A DNA stretch of 64,000 nucleotides from Flavobacterium weaverense (GTDB taxonomy: Bacteria; Bacteroidota; Bacteroidia; Flavobacteriales; Flavobacteriaceae). The translations under genes were made by a program, and so were the position numbers. Below are positions 8,793 through 17,554 of the stretch, one piece after another (position 1 is the stretch's first letter; each line of letters begins with the position of its first letter). Under the pieces are notes generated by a model that saw only the letters and a list, made by a program, of their open reading frames with translations, did no database searches and was not told the origin of the DNA. The stretch is taken from NCBI RefSeq assembly GCF_003688495.1, contig NZ_REFH01000007.1, positions 186,001 through 250,000 on the forward strand, in the 5' to 3' direction.

Positions 8793-9020
8793 ATGAAGAA
8801 GATGTCAATTTATTTCACACTTATTCTATTTATCGTCTTTTCATTTTCGTCTAATGCGCAATGTGCAATGTGTCGCGCAGCGTTAACTAGCGAAGGAAAT
8901 ACGGCTAAAGCAGCCGCAATCAATGACGGGATTGTCTACTTAATGGCAATTCCATATATATTAGTTGCAGGAATTGGTTATGCCGTTTACAGAATGAGAA
9001 AAAGTAAAGCCGCGAAGTAG
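8793..9020 (+). CDS. Small membrane protein with a CAMC motif after the signal peptide
   Basis: This 75-residue product has a signal sequence ending near SNA, then QCAMCRAALTSEG, one membrane helix (YLMAIPYILVAGIGYAVY) and a basic tail. The CxxC pair directly after the signal peptide could bind metal or cycle redox state outside the membrane; the placement at the end of an SCO-DUF420 unit suggests a role in oxidase assembly, by inference. ATG 8793 is preferred over 8769 because it gives a compact signal peptide and does not run back into DUF420; 8802 is another option. Confidence 0.75.
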   Translation: MKKMSIYFTLILFIVFSFSSNAQCAMCRAALTSEGNTAKAAAINDGIVYLMAIPYILVAGIGYAVYRMRKSKAAK

Positions 9021-9026
9021 TTAGTT

Positions 9027-10436
9027 TTATTTTAAACCATTTACCGATACGTTTACATTTCCTTTTACCTTAATGAAGGCAATAATAGCTTGATTTGTCA
9101 ATTGGATTTTTTGGAATTGTATCTCGTCCATTTTTCCATTTACAAACACACCTGGCATTGGTGAGTAGTTTTTTAAGTACGTCATCATGCTTTTTTGACC
9201 TTCCTCTAAATTTGGTTTTATAGAGTAGCGGCAACTTTGCTCGATTTTCTTTAGTACAATCCCTTCAACGAGCCAGTTTGCAGTTCGCATCAATTTACTT
9301 TTTGTGTCTAATACATAAGTAAGTTGATCAAAATATATTTCTTTAGTTTGTTCATTATATTTGGGTGATCCCGAAAGATAAATAGTGCCGTTTATTGATC
9401 CTAGTAGATCTAATGCAATTATCATTTTTTCATTTTTGTTCCAAATGTTAACATTTTGAACCTTAACTTTTTTAGATCCTGAACCAAATTCTTGTCCAGA
9501 GAAGTTCTTAGTCATAATTTTTGAAGCTTCTCTATACGTTGAAATTGCCACGATGTTAGCAGTTATATCTTGAGGGATTTTCAATACAGGTTTTATGTTA
9601 ATCTTCGAAGCATTGTATTTTGTTTCTGGTTCTTTTCCTACTATCGTTTCCATGTAGCATTTCATTCCCATATCTAAGATGAATGTGTCGTTTTTAAGTT
9701 TGGCATTAGTCGAGTATATTTCGATAGGAACAATTCTAAGCCAGCTTTCATAAGTATCACTCATTTTGAAAGGCGCTGAGATCTTTTCCACTGCGTCCAG
9801 AACGTTTGGTTTAAAATCCATTGATTTTGCAATGATGTCATCAATTTTATTTTCGATCTTTGTTTTAAAAAGCTTTACTCCCGGATTAATCAAATAGGTC
9901 ACTGGTACATTTTTCCCAAAAACTGTCATAGTAGGATTCTCGTTCCAGTCTAAAGATTTTAATTCAGATTTAGTATTTAGCTTCCAGTTCACCAATGCTA
10001 CATCGCTCACTACGGTTACGATTCCATCAAGATAAAATTCTCGAATGTCGTACATTTTTATGCCTAGTCTTTCTGTGCCAATTCTATATTTTACAGTGGC
10101 TCGTAATGGCATAACTGTTTTTATGCGATTTGTTTTAGTTCCATTGTCATTTTTAATTGTAATTGGAGCTGATTTCCATATTTTCATTTCAATGTCATCA
10201 TCTTCTATAATATTGTCTTCATAAATTAAACCGTTCAATAAAAGATTAGTTTGATTTTCTATATCTTTTAATTTTACTGAAATAGGTAAGTTTATAAATG
10301 AAGGTGTGTTGTCATAGACTAGAGGCGTTGCATCATCCGGTTCCGGTTTTAAAGCATCAATTCTATTTGAAGTTGCACAACTTGAAAGAATTAGTATGGT
10401 GGAAATTATAATAAGTTTATGGATGAGTTTTGACAT
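9027..10436 (-). CDS. DUF4403 family lipoprotein
   Basis: This 469-residue protein has a lipoprotein signal peptide with lipobox ILSSC (Cys 19). The mature part has the repeated alternating strands seen in DUF4403 proteins, which resemble tubular lipid-binding folds in layout. It converges on the small CxxC protein gene with 6 bp between stops. The family is common in Bacteroidota and has no established function; an envelope lipid-handling role is only a guess. CAAAATTA at 10457-10464 (minus-strand TAATTTTG) may be its -7 box. Confidence 0.82.
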   Translation of the reverse strand: MSKLIHKLIIISTILILSSCATSNRIDALKPEPDDATPLVYDNTPSFINLPISVKLKDIENQTNLLLNGLIYEDNIIEDDDIEMKIWKSAPITIKNDNGTKTNRIKTVMPLRATVKYRIGTERLGIKMYDIREFYLDGIVTVVSDVALVNWKLNTKSELKSLDWNENPTMTVFGKNVPVTYLINPGVKLFKTKIENKIDDIIAKSMDFKPNVLDAVEKISAPFKMSDTYESWLRIVPIEIYSTNAKLKNDTFILDMGMKCYMETIVGKEPETKYNASKINIKPVLKIPQDITANIVAISTYREASKIMTKNFSGQEFGSGSKKVKVQNVNIWNKNEKMIIALDLLGSINGTIYLSGSPKYNEQTKEIYFDQLTYVLDTKSKLMRTANWLVEGIVLKKIEQSCRYSIKPNLEEGQKSMMTYLKNYSPMPGVFVNGKMDEIQFQKIQLTNQAIIAFIKVKGNVNVSVNGLK

Positions 10437-10588
10437 TTTATTATTTTTTAGTATTACAAAATTAACAAAAGAATTCTTTTTCTATTATTTTTTGTAACAA
10501 ATGCTAAATTCTAAAGTCTAATAGTTTTATAACTTATTTATGGAGTAAAATATTTTCTATTAATACTTCAATCTTTGTTAGAAAAACT

Positions 10589-10596
10589 TAAATTTG
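10589..10596 (+). promoter_or_regulatory. Candidate -7 element for the TolC-like gene
   Basis: TAAATTTG matches TAnnTTTG and ends 35 bp before the preferred ATG at 10632. The nearest TTG upstream is spaced too closely for an ideal -33 box. Confidence 0.45.
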
Positions 10597-10631
10597 TTTT
10601 GCAGCGATACTGCGCTTTTATTCAAAAAGAT

Positions 10632-12002
10632 ATGAAAAAAAGAATTTTACTCAGTTTGATCACCGTCGTAGTTGGTTGCGTAACTATGCAGGCTCAATCT
10701 AAAAAGTGGACTTTAGAAGAATGTGTGCAATATGCGATACAAAATAATATTTCAATCAAGCAAACTGAATTAGACTCTAAAACTGCATTGATAGATAAAA
10801 AAGGAGCAATAGGAAACTTTCTTCCTTCCTTAAATGCAAGTGCTTCTCACTCTTGGAATATTGGATTAAATCAAGATATAACTACAGGTCTTCTTCAAAA
10901 CCAAACTACTCAATTTACTTCTGCTGGTGCAAATGTTGGAATAGATATTTATAGAGGTTTACAAAACCAAAATACTTTAAGAAAAGCAAATCTATCTATA
11001 GTAGCGGCCAAATATCAATTAATAAAAATGCAAGAGGATGTCGCTTTGAATGTGGCAAATGCATTTTTACAGGTACTGTTCAACAAAGAAAATTTAAAAG
11101 TACAGAAAGAGCAGCTTGGAATTAATCAAAAACAGTTTTCACGTTCGGAAGAATTAGTTAAAGTAGGATCAATACCACGCGGTGATTTATTAGATATAAA
11201 AGCCACTGTAGCTTTAAACAATCAAAATGTTATCGTTGCAGATAATGTGTTGCTAATTTCTAAATTAAGTTTAGCGCAATTATTACAACTAAAAGATTTT
11301 GAAAGCTTCGATGTAGTTGATGAAACTGACATTAAAGATGAAAATAATATTCTATCAGAAACTCCCGGAGTAATTTATCAAAAAGCTTTAGAAAGTAAAA
11401 TCGAAAGTAAAATAGCTAGAACTAATCTAGAAATTGCTCAAAAAAATGTAGAAATAGCAAAGGGAGCTTTTCAGCCTACATTGCAAGGTTTCTACAGTTT
11501 TAATTCTAGGGTTTCATATGCTGATGTTCCCGCTTTTAGCAACACCGGAACTATCATTGGCACAAAAAGTCCAGCACCATTTTTTGATCAATTTAATGAT
11601 AACAAAGGACAATCTTTTGGAGCACAGCTATCAATTCCTGTATTTAATGGCTTTTCTGTTCGAAACAATGTAGAGCGTTCTAAAGTAAATTTAGAAAAAT
11701 CGAAAATTGCTGTAGAGCAACAAGATTTAGATCTACAAAGAAATGTATTTACAGCTTTTGCTGATGCTAAAGGAGCTCTTAATACTTATGAGTCATCTGT
11801 CGTTGCGCTTGAAGCGAGACAAGGTGCTTATGATTATGCTAAAGAAAAGTTTGATGTTGGTTTAATGAATGCATTCGACTTTAATCAATCGCAAGCATTA
11901 TTAACTAATGCACAATCTGAAGTTCTAAGAACTAAATACGATTACATTTTCAAAATTAAAATATTAGAATTCTATTTTGGAATTCCTCTAATCAAAAACT
12001 AA
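10632..12002 (+). CDS. TolC family outer membrane efflux protein
   Basis: This 456-residue protein forms the outer membrane exit duct of tripartite pumps. A signal peptide (MKKRILLSLITVVVGCVTMQ) is followed by WTLEECVQYAIQNNISIKQ, the canonical start of the first TolC helical repeat, then two long coiled-coil halves; the second half has GAQLSIPVFNGFSVRNNV, matching the family's second barrel insertion. The frame is open 57 bp further upstream, but 10632 is chosen because the signal peptide begins there. It lies 6 bp before the adaptor gene. No inner-membrane pump is encoded nearby. Confidence 0.92.
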   Translation: MKKRILLSLITVVVGCVTMQAQSKKWTLEECVQYAIQNNISIKQTELDSKTALIDKKGAIGNFLPSLNASASHSWNIGLNQDITTGLLQNQTTQFTSAGANVGIDIYRGLQNQNTLRKANLSIVAAKYQLIKMQEDVALNVANAFLQVLFNKENLKVQKEQLGINQKQFSRSEELVKVGSIPRGDLLDIKATVALNNQNVIVADNVLLISKLSLAQLLQLKDFESFDVVDETDIKDENNILSETPGVIYQKALESKIESKIARTNLEIAQKNVEIAKGAFQPTLQGFYSFNSRVSYADVPAFSNTGTIIGTKSPAPFFDQFNDNKGQSFGAQLSIPVFNGFSVRNNVERSKVNLEKSKIAVEQQDLDLQRNVFTAFADAKGALNTYESSVVALEARQGAYDYAKEKFDVGLMNAFDFNQSQALLTNAQSEVLRTKYDYIFKIKILEFYFGIPLIKN

Positions 12003-12008
12003 TTTATT

Positions 12009-13310
12009 ATGTCTAAAAAAACAATTTACATCCTGATTGGAGGCGCTGTAGTAATTATTGCTAGTCTTGTTATTCTTTCAAAATCAGGCGTAATAGGAAA
12101 TAAAGATAATGGAACTGAAGTTGAAGTAGCGCAAGTTGTACCTATGACTATCGTTGAAACAGTTTCAGCTACAGGTAAAATACAACCTGAAATAGAAGTT
12201 AAAATATCATCAGAAGTTTCTGGTGAGATTATATCGCTTAATGTTAAAGAAGGGCAAGTAGTAAAAAAAGGTGATTTACTAGTTAAGATCAATCCAGATT
12301 TATACACCTCAGGTTACAATCGTTCTGTTTCAAATTTATCAGGAACAAAAGCAAACTTAAGTCAAGCAGACGCTTCATTTAAAGAATCAAAATCAAGTTA
12401 CGATAGAAATAAAACCTTATTTGATAAAGGGATTATTTCAAAAGCGGATTGGGATAAAGCAGTTGGTTCTTATGAAGTTGCAAAAGCAGCGAAGCAAACC
12501 GCTTACTTTAATGTTCAAAGTGCATCAGCAACTGTAAATGAAGCTAAAGACAATCTTGGTCGAACTACAATTTATGCTCCGGCAGATGGAACTATTTCAG
12601 TTTTAAATGTTGAGTTGGGTGAGCGTGTTTTAGGTACGCAGCAAATGACAGGAACTGAAATCTTGAGAGTTGCCAATTTAAATAACATGGAGGTTGAAGT
12701 AAATGTCAACGAAAATGACATTGTAAAAATCAAAGTAGGAGACGAAGCAAACGTTGAAGTGGATGCGTACTTAAAGAAGCAATTTAAAGGTACTGTGACA
12801 AGTATTTCTAATTCTGCTAGTACTGCTTTAACAGCGGATCAAGTAACTAACTTTAAAGTGAAAGTAAGAATTCTTAAGGAATCGTATCAAGATTTATTAG
12901 AAGGTAAGCCAGAAACTTATTCTCCTTTTAGACCGGGAATGACTGCAACGGTTGATATTATTACACAAACAAAAAATGATGTGCTATCAGTTCCTATTAG
13001 TTCAGTGGTTGTCAAATCTGATACTACAGCAGTAAAAAATATTGTTGTTGTTGATGCAAATGATGATCAAAAAGCTGCTCCAAAAGCTGATAAGAAATTT
13101 GAATGTGTATTTGTCAAAGTTGGTGACAAAGCTAAAATCAGAATTATAAAAACAGGTATTCAAGACGATACAAACATTCAAGTTTTGACTGGTCTTCAAA
13201 AAGGTGATGTTGTAATTACTGGACCTTATGTTACTGTTACTAAAGATTTGAACTCAGGTGATAAGGTTTCTCTTAAAGGAGAAAACGATAAATCAAAAGC
13301 TAAAAAGTAA
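12009..13310 (+). CDS. HlyD/MacA-type periplasmic adaptor of an efflux pump
   Basis: This 433-residue protein is anchored by an N-terminal helix (residues about 5-25). GEIISLNVKEGQVVKKGDLL is the first half of the lipoyl-like domain, followed by a coiled-coil hairpin (about 85-180) and the second half, TTIYAPADGTISVLNVELGE. A beta-barrel and membrane-proximal domain complete it. Such adaptors link a TolC duct to an ABC or RND inner-membrane pump; the MacA-like layout suggests an ABC partner. A hairpin terminator follows 22 bp after the stop, so the TolC-adaptor pair is a self-contained unit here. Confidence 0.9.
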   Translation: MSKKTIYILIGGAVVIIASLVILSKSGVIGNKDNGTEVEVAQVVPMTIVETVSATGKIQPEIEVKISSEVSGEIISLNVKEGQVVKKGDLLVKINPDLYTSGYNRSVSNLSGTKANLSQADASFKESKSSYDRNKTLFDKGIISKADWDKAVGSYEVAKAAKQTAYFNVQSASATVNEAKDNLGRTTIYAPADGTISVLNVELGERVLGTQQMTGTEILRVANLNNMEVEVNVNENDIVKIKVGDEANVEVDAYLKKQFKGTVTSISNSASTALTADQVTNFKVKVRILKESYQDLLEGKPETYSPFRPGMTATVDIITQTKNDVLSVPISSVVVKSDTTAVKNIVVVDANDDQKAAPKADKKFECVFVKVGDKAKIRIIKTGIQDDTNIQVLTGLQKGDVVITGPYVTVTKDLNSGDKVSLKGENDKSKAKK

Positions 13311-13331
13311 CCACTACTGATCTTAATAAAT

Positions 13332-13368
13332 AAATCACAATTATAAAATTTTTATAGTTGTGATTTTC
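13332..13368 (+). terminator. Terminator after the efflux adaptor gene
   Basis: AATCACAATTATAAAA pairs with TTTTATAGTTGTGATT with one wobble, followed by a T-rich run. The stem is long but AT-rich. Confidence 0.7.
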
Positions 13369-13389
13369 ATTTTTAAATAAAATCTGAAA

Positions 13390-14058
13390 TTGGAATATAT
13401 ATTAAATATTGAAACAGCTACTAAAAATTGTTCTGTAGCTTTAGCTAAAGGTGGGAAAAACATTTTATGTAAAGAAATTGCAGAAGAAGGTTATTCGCAT
13501 GCTGAAAGACTACACGTTTTTATTGAGGAAGTTATAAAAGAAGCTGGAATCAGCATGAATGATTTGTCAGCTGTTGCAGTGAGTCAAGGTCCTGGATCTT
13601 ATACTGGGCTGAGAATAGGAGTTTCTGCTGCAAAAGGCCTTTGTTTTGCTTTAGGAATACCATTAATAGCCATTGATACTTTACAAACATTAGCGTCTCA
13701 AGCTAAAGTAGAAATTGGCTTAATTATTCCTATGATTGATGCGCGAAGAATGGAAGTGTATAGCTCCGTATTCACATCAGCTTTCGAAAAAAAGCGAGAA
13801 GTATTAGCAGAAATTATAACGGAGGATTCATTTTCAGAATTAAAAGAAACTCTTTATTTTGTAGGTGACTGTGCTGATAAATGTAAAGAAGTTTTAACAA
13901 AAGAAAATTATATTTTTTTAGAAGATATTAAGTATCCTTCTGCTAGAGAAATGTGTTCTTTAAGTTATAAAAAGTTCAAAACAAACGACTTTGTTGATGT
14001 CGCTTATTTTGAGCCTTATTATCTAAAAGATTTTATGATCACTCCATCAAAGAAATAA
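13390..14058 (+). CDS. tsaB: tRNA t6A threonylcarbamoyladenosine biosynthesis protein TsaB
   Basis: TsaB is the inactive ASKHA-fold partner of TsaD in the complex that makes N6-threonylcarbamoyladenosine at position 37 of ANN-reading tRNAs. The 222-residue protein shows ILNIETATKNCSVAL at the start and AVSQGPGSYTGLRIGVSAAK near residues 62-81, both hallmarks of the family. The start is TTG 13390: the conserved N-terminal strand begins immediately after it and the first in-frame ATG is more than 50 codons downstream. It converges on the MscS gene with 17 bp between stops. Confidence 0.93.
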   Translation: MEYILNIETATKNCSVALAKGGKNILCKEIAEEGYSHAERLHVFIEEVIKEAGISMNDLSAVAVSQGPGSYTGLRIGVSAAKGLCFALGIPLIAIDTLQTLASQAKVEIGLIIPMIDARRMEVYSSVFTSAFEKKREVLAEIITEDSFSELKETLYFVGDCADKCKEVLTKENYIFLEDIKYPSAREMCSLSYKKFKTNDFVDVAYFEPYYLKDFMITPSKK

Positions 14059-14075
14059 TTTAGTGACCAATCTAA

Positions 14076-14933
14076 TTATCCTTTATTAGTTTCAGTAGTA
14101 CCAGAAATAGATTCTTTTTTTGAAAGTTCCATAACAAATGGCTGAATACTAATTTCTGCTTTATCAAAAGCATTTTTACATTCAATGTAAGTTTCAGAGT
14201 AAACGCTCCAGAAATCTTCGTTTTTAGCCCATGGTCTAACAGCAAGTTGAATTCCAGTATCTGTAAGACTTTTTACAACCACATCAGGAGCGGGTGTTTC
14301 TAATACTTTAGGATTGCTTTTTAAAACCGACATGATTACCTCTTTAGCTTTTCTAATATCAGTGTCATAAGATATCGCTATTGTCAAATCTGCTCTTCTA
14401 GATTCTAAAAGAGAGTAGTTAATAATCGTACCATTCGATAACGAACCATTTGGTATGAAAATAGTTTGATTATTTGCGGTAATCATTTTCGTTACAAATA
14501 TTTGTATTTCTGAAACAGTACCAATAACTCCTTGTGCTTCGATTGTGTTTCCAACTTTAAACGGTTTAAAAAGGATAATTAGCATTCCTCCAGCGAAATT
14601 TGATAATGAACCTTGAAGTGATAGACCAACTGCAAGGCCCATTGCACCTAATATTGCAACAAACGAAGACGTTTCAATTCCTAATTTAGAGATGAAAGTA
14701 ACAAATAGTAAAACTCGTAGAGCCCACAATAAAATATCGGCTAAGAACTTAGTTAATGTAGGTTCTAAATTCCGTCTAATCATTAGTCTTCTAATGAACC
14801 TGTTTATAAGTCTGATGACATAAAGTCCAACAAATAGAATGATAAAAGCAGAAATTAATTTTGGGGAATAATCAATTAGCACTTTTATAAAACCATTAAC
14901 GTAATTAGTCAGTTGATGTGGATCTAGATTCAT
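14076..14933 (-). CDS. Small-conductance mechanosensitive channel, MscS family
   Basis: This 285-residue inner membrane channel has three predicted N-terminal helices. The pore-lining TM3 region is AILGAMGLAVGLSLQGSLSNFAGG (read in two overlapping parts: AILGAMGLAVGLSLQG and LQGSLSNFAGGML), rich in Gly and Ala as required, followed by the beta domain LIILFKPFKVGNTIEAQG and a C-terminal alpha/beta domain. Such channels release solutes on hypo-osmotic shock. ATG 14933 leaves the first helix intact. A hairpin sits directly upstream in its leader. Confidence 0.92.
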   Translation of the reverse strand: MNLDPHQLTNYVNGFIKVLIDYSPKLISAFIILFVGLYVIRLINRFIRRLMIRRNLEPTLTKFLADILLWALRVLLFVTFISKLGIETSSFVAILGAMGLAVGLSLQGSLSNFAGGMLIILFKPFKVGNTIEAQGVIGTVSEIQIFVTKMITANNQTIFIPNGSLSNGTIINYSLLESRRADLTIAISYDTDIRKAKEVIMSVLKSNPKVLETPAPDVVVKSLTDTGIQLAVRPWAKNEDFWSVYSETYIECKNAFDKAEISIQPFVMELSKKESISGTTETNKG

Positions 14934-14941
14934 TTTTTTTT

Positions 14942-14970
14942 AATAAAAAACCTTCCCGTAAGAGAAGGTT
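14942..14970 (-). terminator. Hairpin with T-tract between the LEA-like gene and mscS
   Basis: On the minus strand AACCTTC / GAAGGTT forms a 7-bp stem followed by TTTTTTA. It terminates the LEA-like transcript. A possible minus-strand -7 box (TACTTTTG, complement of 14983-14990) lies just upstream, which would put the hairpin in the mscS leader as well. Confidence 0.75.
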
Positions 14971-15013
14971 AAGTTAGGAAAGCAAAAGTACAACTAAATT
15001 GTTTTTTAATAAA

Positions 15014-15916
15014 TTAATCTAGCTCTTCTTCTGTTTTATTTATGGTTTTTTTAGCAATTTCGCTTGCTCCTTCCGCAATATCATCAGCAACTGTATGCAC
15101 ACTATCTGAAATATTTTCTGCGGTTTCAGTTATTTCTTCTTTTGATTCAATGGCAATTTCGCGCACATTTTCTTTTAAGTTCTCTACGTTGTCTTCTATT
15201 ATGATTTTAGACTCAGCCGATACTTCATTGAAGTTTTCTTTTACTTCCTCCACTTTTTCTTCTGTTGCATCTTTAGATTCACTCGTAAATTCCTCGATGT
15301 TTTCTTTTAAACCATCTATTTTTTCTGAAATTGTATCTTTTGCATCGTGAAATAATTCTTCAGCTTTTTCTTCAATCGGTTCTGACTTTTCTTTTATTGT
15401 ATCGATCACTTCAGCAGCTTCTGTTTTTACCTCTGAAACAACTTCTTCTGCTTTTTCGTTAGCACTAATCGCTTTTTCTTTTATTTTTTCTGCCGTGCTG
15501 GAAACTGCACTTTTGGTTTCGCTAGCTAATTCTTCTTTTTTATCAGATAAAATACCTGCTTTTTCTTTTACAGTATCAAATGTGTTTTCTAATGATTGTC
15601 CCGCTTTTTCTTTATATTCATTTATCGTTTCTTTAGTCTGTTGCGCATATTGCTCTGCTTTCTCAATAATTGGAGCGCTTTTCTCTTTTACTTTCTCGAT
15701 AGTTTCGTCTGTGAATTTCTCTGCTTTATCAACATAAGGTTTAGCAGTTTCTTTTGCTTTCTCATAGGTTTCGTCCGCAAAATTTTCTGCTTTTTCTAAA
15801 TAAGGAGAAGCTGTCTCTTTAGCATTTTCAAATGTAGTTTCTGCTTTATCGGCTAATTCGCTTGCTGTTTCTTTGGCTGAGCCAAATAAGTTCTTAAAAA
15901 ATGATGTTAGTCCCAT
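15014..15916 (-). CDS. LEA-like/apolipoprotein-like repeat protein
   Basis: This 300-residue protein is nearly all charged residues plus Ala and Thr, with no signal peptide, no cysteine and one short hydrophobic N terminus (MGLTSFFKNLFG). Three consecutive 22-residue units occupy residues 32-53, 54-75 and 76-97 on the theme AKETAxPYxxKAExFxDETxEK. Looser 11-residue periodicity (KEKAxxxxEKA, SKEEITETAEN) continues to the C terminus. This is the pattern of group 3 LEA proteins and YtxH/apolipoprotein-type amphipathic helices, associated with desiccation or osmotic stress and membrane surface binding. Its neighbour is an osmotic channel gene. The specific function is unknown. Confidence 0.7.
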   Translation of the reverse strand: MGLTSFFKNLFGSAKETASELADKAETTFENAKETASPYLEKAENFADETYEKAKETAKPYVDKAEKFTDETIEKVKEKSAPIIEKAEQYAQQTKETINEYKEKAGQSLENTFDTVKEKAGILSDKKEELASETKSAVSSTAEKIKEKAISANEKAEEVVSEVKTEAAEVIDTIKEKSEPIEEKAEELFHDAKDTISEKIDGLKENIEEFTSESKDATEEKVEEVKENFNEVSAESKIIIEDNVENLKENVREIAIESKEEITETAENISDSVHTVADDIAEGASEIAKKTINKTEEELD

Positions 15917-16162
15917 GTTGATTTATTTGATTAGTCTTACAATAATACTCATTTTTTTTCAGCATTGGTTTATTAATGTAGTAATAATTTGCTGATTATC
16001 AGTATGTGTAGTGTTAACTGTAGTGTTGTGATTGATGTTGCTTACTTTAACAATTTTTCTATTTTATGTAAAAGAGATTTACTTTCGACATAAAAGACAC
16101 TCATTCTCTGTTTTTTATTTAAACATTAAAAATTAGATAGATTTCAAAAAAAATTTCCAGAT

Positions 16163-16188
16163 AAAAAAAGCGTCTCATTTGAGACGCT
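16163..16188 (-). terminator. Terminator after the dodecin gene
   Basis: AGCGTCTC / GAGACGCT is a perfect 8-bp stem; on the minus strand it is followed by seven T. The stem begins 19 bp past the dodecin stop. Confidence 0.9.
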
Positions 16189-16206
16189 TTCTATTTATTG
16201 TTGTAC

Positions 16207-16407
16207 CTATTCTAATTCGAAGGTGATTTTCATATTCACGCGAAATTCTGTGATTCCGCCATCTCTAACTTTTGCGCTTTGCTCTTTGATGTAAACAGAC
16301 CTAATGTGCTTTACAGTTTGTGATGCCTTTGCAACGCCTTTTTGTGCTGCATCTTCCCAACTCAATTCTGAACTTGAAAGAATTTCAATTACTTTTAATA
16401 CTGACAT
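16207..16407 (-). CDS. Dodecin family flavin-binding protein
   Basis: This 66-residue protein matches the dodecin length and pattern: VLKVIEILSSSELSWEDAAQ, then AKASQTVKHIRSVYIKEQSA, then EFRVNMKITFELE. Dodecins assemble into hollow dodecamers that bind riboflavin or FMN pairs and buffer free flavin. The usual flavin-stacking Trp is in SWEDAA. It is transcribed alone from between the LEA-like and nfu genes and ends in its own terminator. Confidence 0.9.
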   Translation of the reverse strand: MSVLKVIEILSSSELSWEDAAQKGVAKASQTVKHIRSVYIKEQSAKVRDGGITEFRVNMKITFELE

Positions 16408-16488
16408 GATTGCTATTTATTAAGTTAAACATAAATATAAGCATTATTTTTAACATAGTAAATTGATTGCCAGTAAAATAGTTTTTAA

Positions 16489-17388
16489 TTATCCATTAAC
16501 CGCTTCTACTTTTATACTTTCGTCGTTTAACATGCTCTTCAACATATTCTCAATTCCACTTTTTAATGTGAAAGTTGATGATGGACATCCACTGCAAGCA
16601 CCTTGTAAGATTACTTTAACTGTCTTGTCACTTTCATTATAAGATTCAAAAGCGATGTTTCCACCATCAGCTTGAACTGCTGGTTTTACGTACTCCTCTA
16701 ATATGTTAATGATTTGTTGTGATGTTACGTCTAAATTGTCAAATGCAGCTGCTTTCGTGTCTTCCGCAACTATTGCAGTTGCAATATAATTTTCATCTAA
16801 AACAGGTCCGCCATTTTCAATGTACTGTTTGATAAAACTTCTTAACTCTAAAGTGATTTCTTGCCAGTCATTAATTTCATACTTGGTTACAGAAATATAA
16901 TTTTCGTCGATAAAAATTTCTTTTACATACGGAAATTTGAAAAGCTCTTTTGCTAGAGGTGAAGCTGAAGTTTGATCAATATTTTTAAATTCAATCGCAT
17001 TTTTAGTTAGCATTTTACTAACAACAAATTTTAGCGCTGATGGGTTAGGAGTAGTCTCACCATAAACAGTAACTGGTTGTTTCTTTGCTTTATTTTCATC
17101 GACAGTGATAATAGTTCCACCGTCTGCAATGAATTTTTCAATTTGTTCTGAGACTGCATCTTTCACATCATCCCATTCAACAATACTGTATTTTTCTATT
17201 GCTATAAAATTTCCAGATATGTAAACTGTTTTAACAAAGGGTAAATAAAACAGTTGCTGAGCAAGTGGTGAACTTTTTGCGTCGTCGATATTTTTAAATT
17301 CAAAACTTTCATTTTGAGTGATAAAGTCTTGAAATTCAAACTTTAGTATAGTTGGGTTTTGCGTTTCTTTTATGGTAACTTTGTTCAT
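16489..17388 (-). CDS. NifU-like Fe-S scaffold protein with duplicated Nfu N-terminal domains
   Basis: This 299-residue protein has three parts. Two tandem Nfu N-terminal domains span about 1-90 and 105-195; each contains a SPLAxxLFxxPxVKxxxI block (SPLAQQLFYLPFVKTVYI and SPLAKELFKFPYVKEIFI). The C-terminal NifU domain (about 218-299) has VQADGGNIAF and the cluster-ligating GACSGCPSSTFTLK with the CxxC pair. Nfu proteins carry [4Fe-4S] clusters to apo-enzymes. The doubled N-terminal domain is common in Bacteroidota. A minus-strand -7-like box, complement of CAAATTTA at 17406-17413, lies just before the start. Confidence 0.92.
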   Translation of the reverse strand: MNKVTIKETQNPTILKFEFQDFITQNESFEFKNIDDAKSSPLAQQLFYLPFVKTVYISGNFIAIEKYSIVEWDDVKDAVSEQIEKFIADGGTIITVDENKAKKQPVTVYGETTPNPSALKFVVSKMLTKNAIEFKNIDQTSASPLAKELFKFPYVKEIFIDENYISVTKYEINDWQEITLELRSFIKQYIENGGPVLDENYIATAIVAEDTKAAAFDNLDVTSQQIINILEEYVKPAVQADGGNIAFESYNESDKTVKVILQGACSGCPSSTFTLKSGIENMLKSMLNDESIKVEAVNG

Positions 17389-17554
17389 GGCTTTTCAAAT
17401 TTTTACAAATTTAGTGAAGTTATTTTGGACGAATAACTATATTTGGTTTTTTAATGAATAAATTAACTTTAGTTTAGTTTGAGAAATTAATTTTCAATGA
17501 TTTGACTAAGTTTTATAAGGATTTAGAATTATTTATCGTACTAAAAGTATTTAG

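Noticed and set aside
15042..15799. Plus-strand Ser/Phe-rich frames opposite the LEA-like gene
   Set aside because: They are antisense shadows of the repetitive coding sequence.
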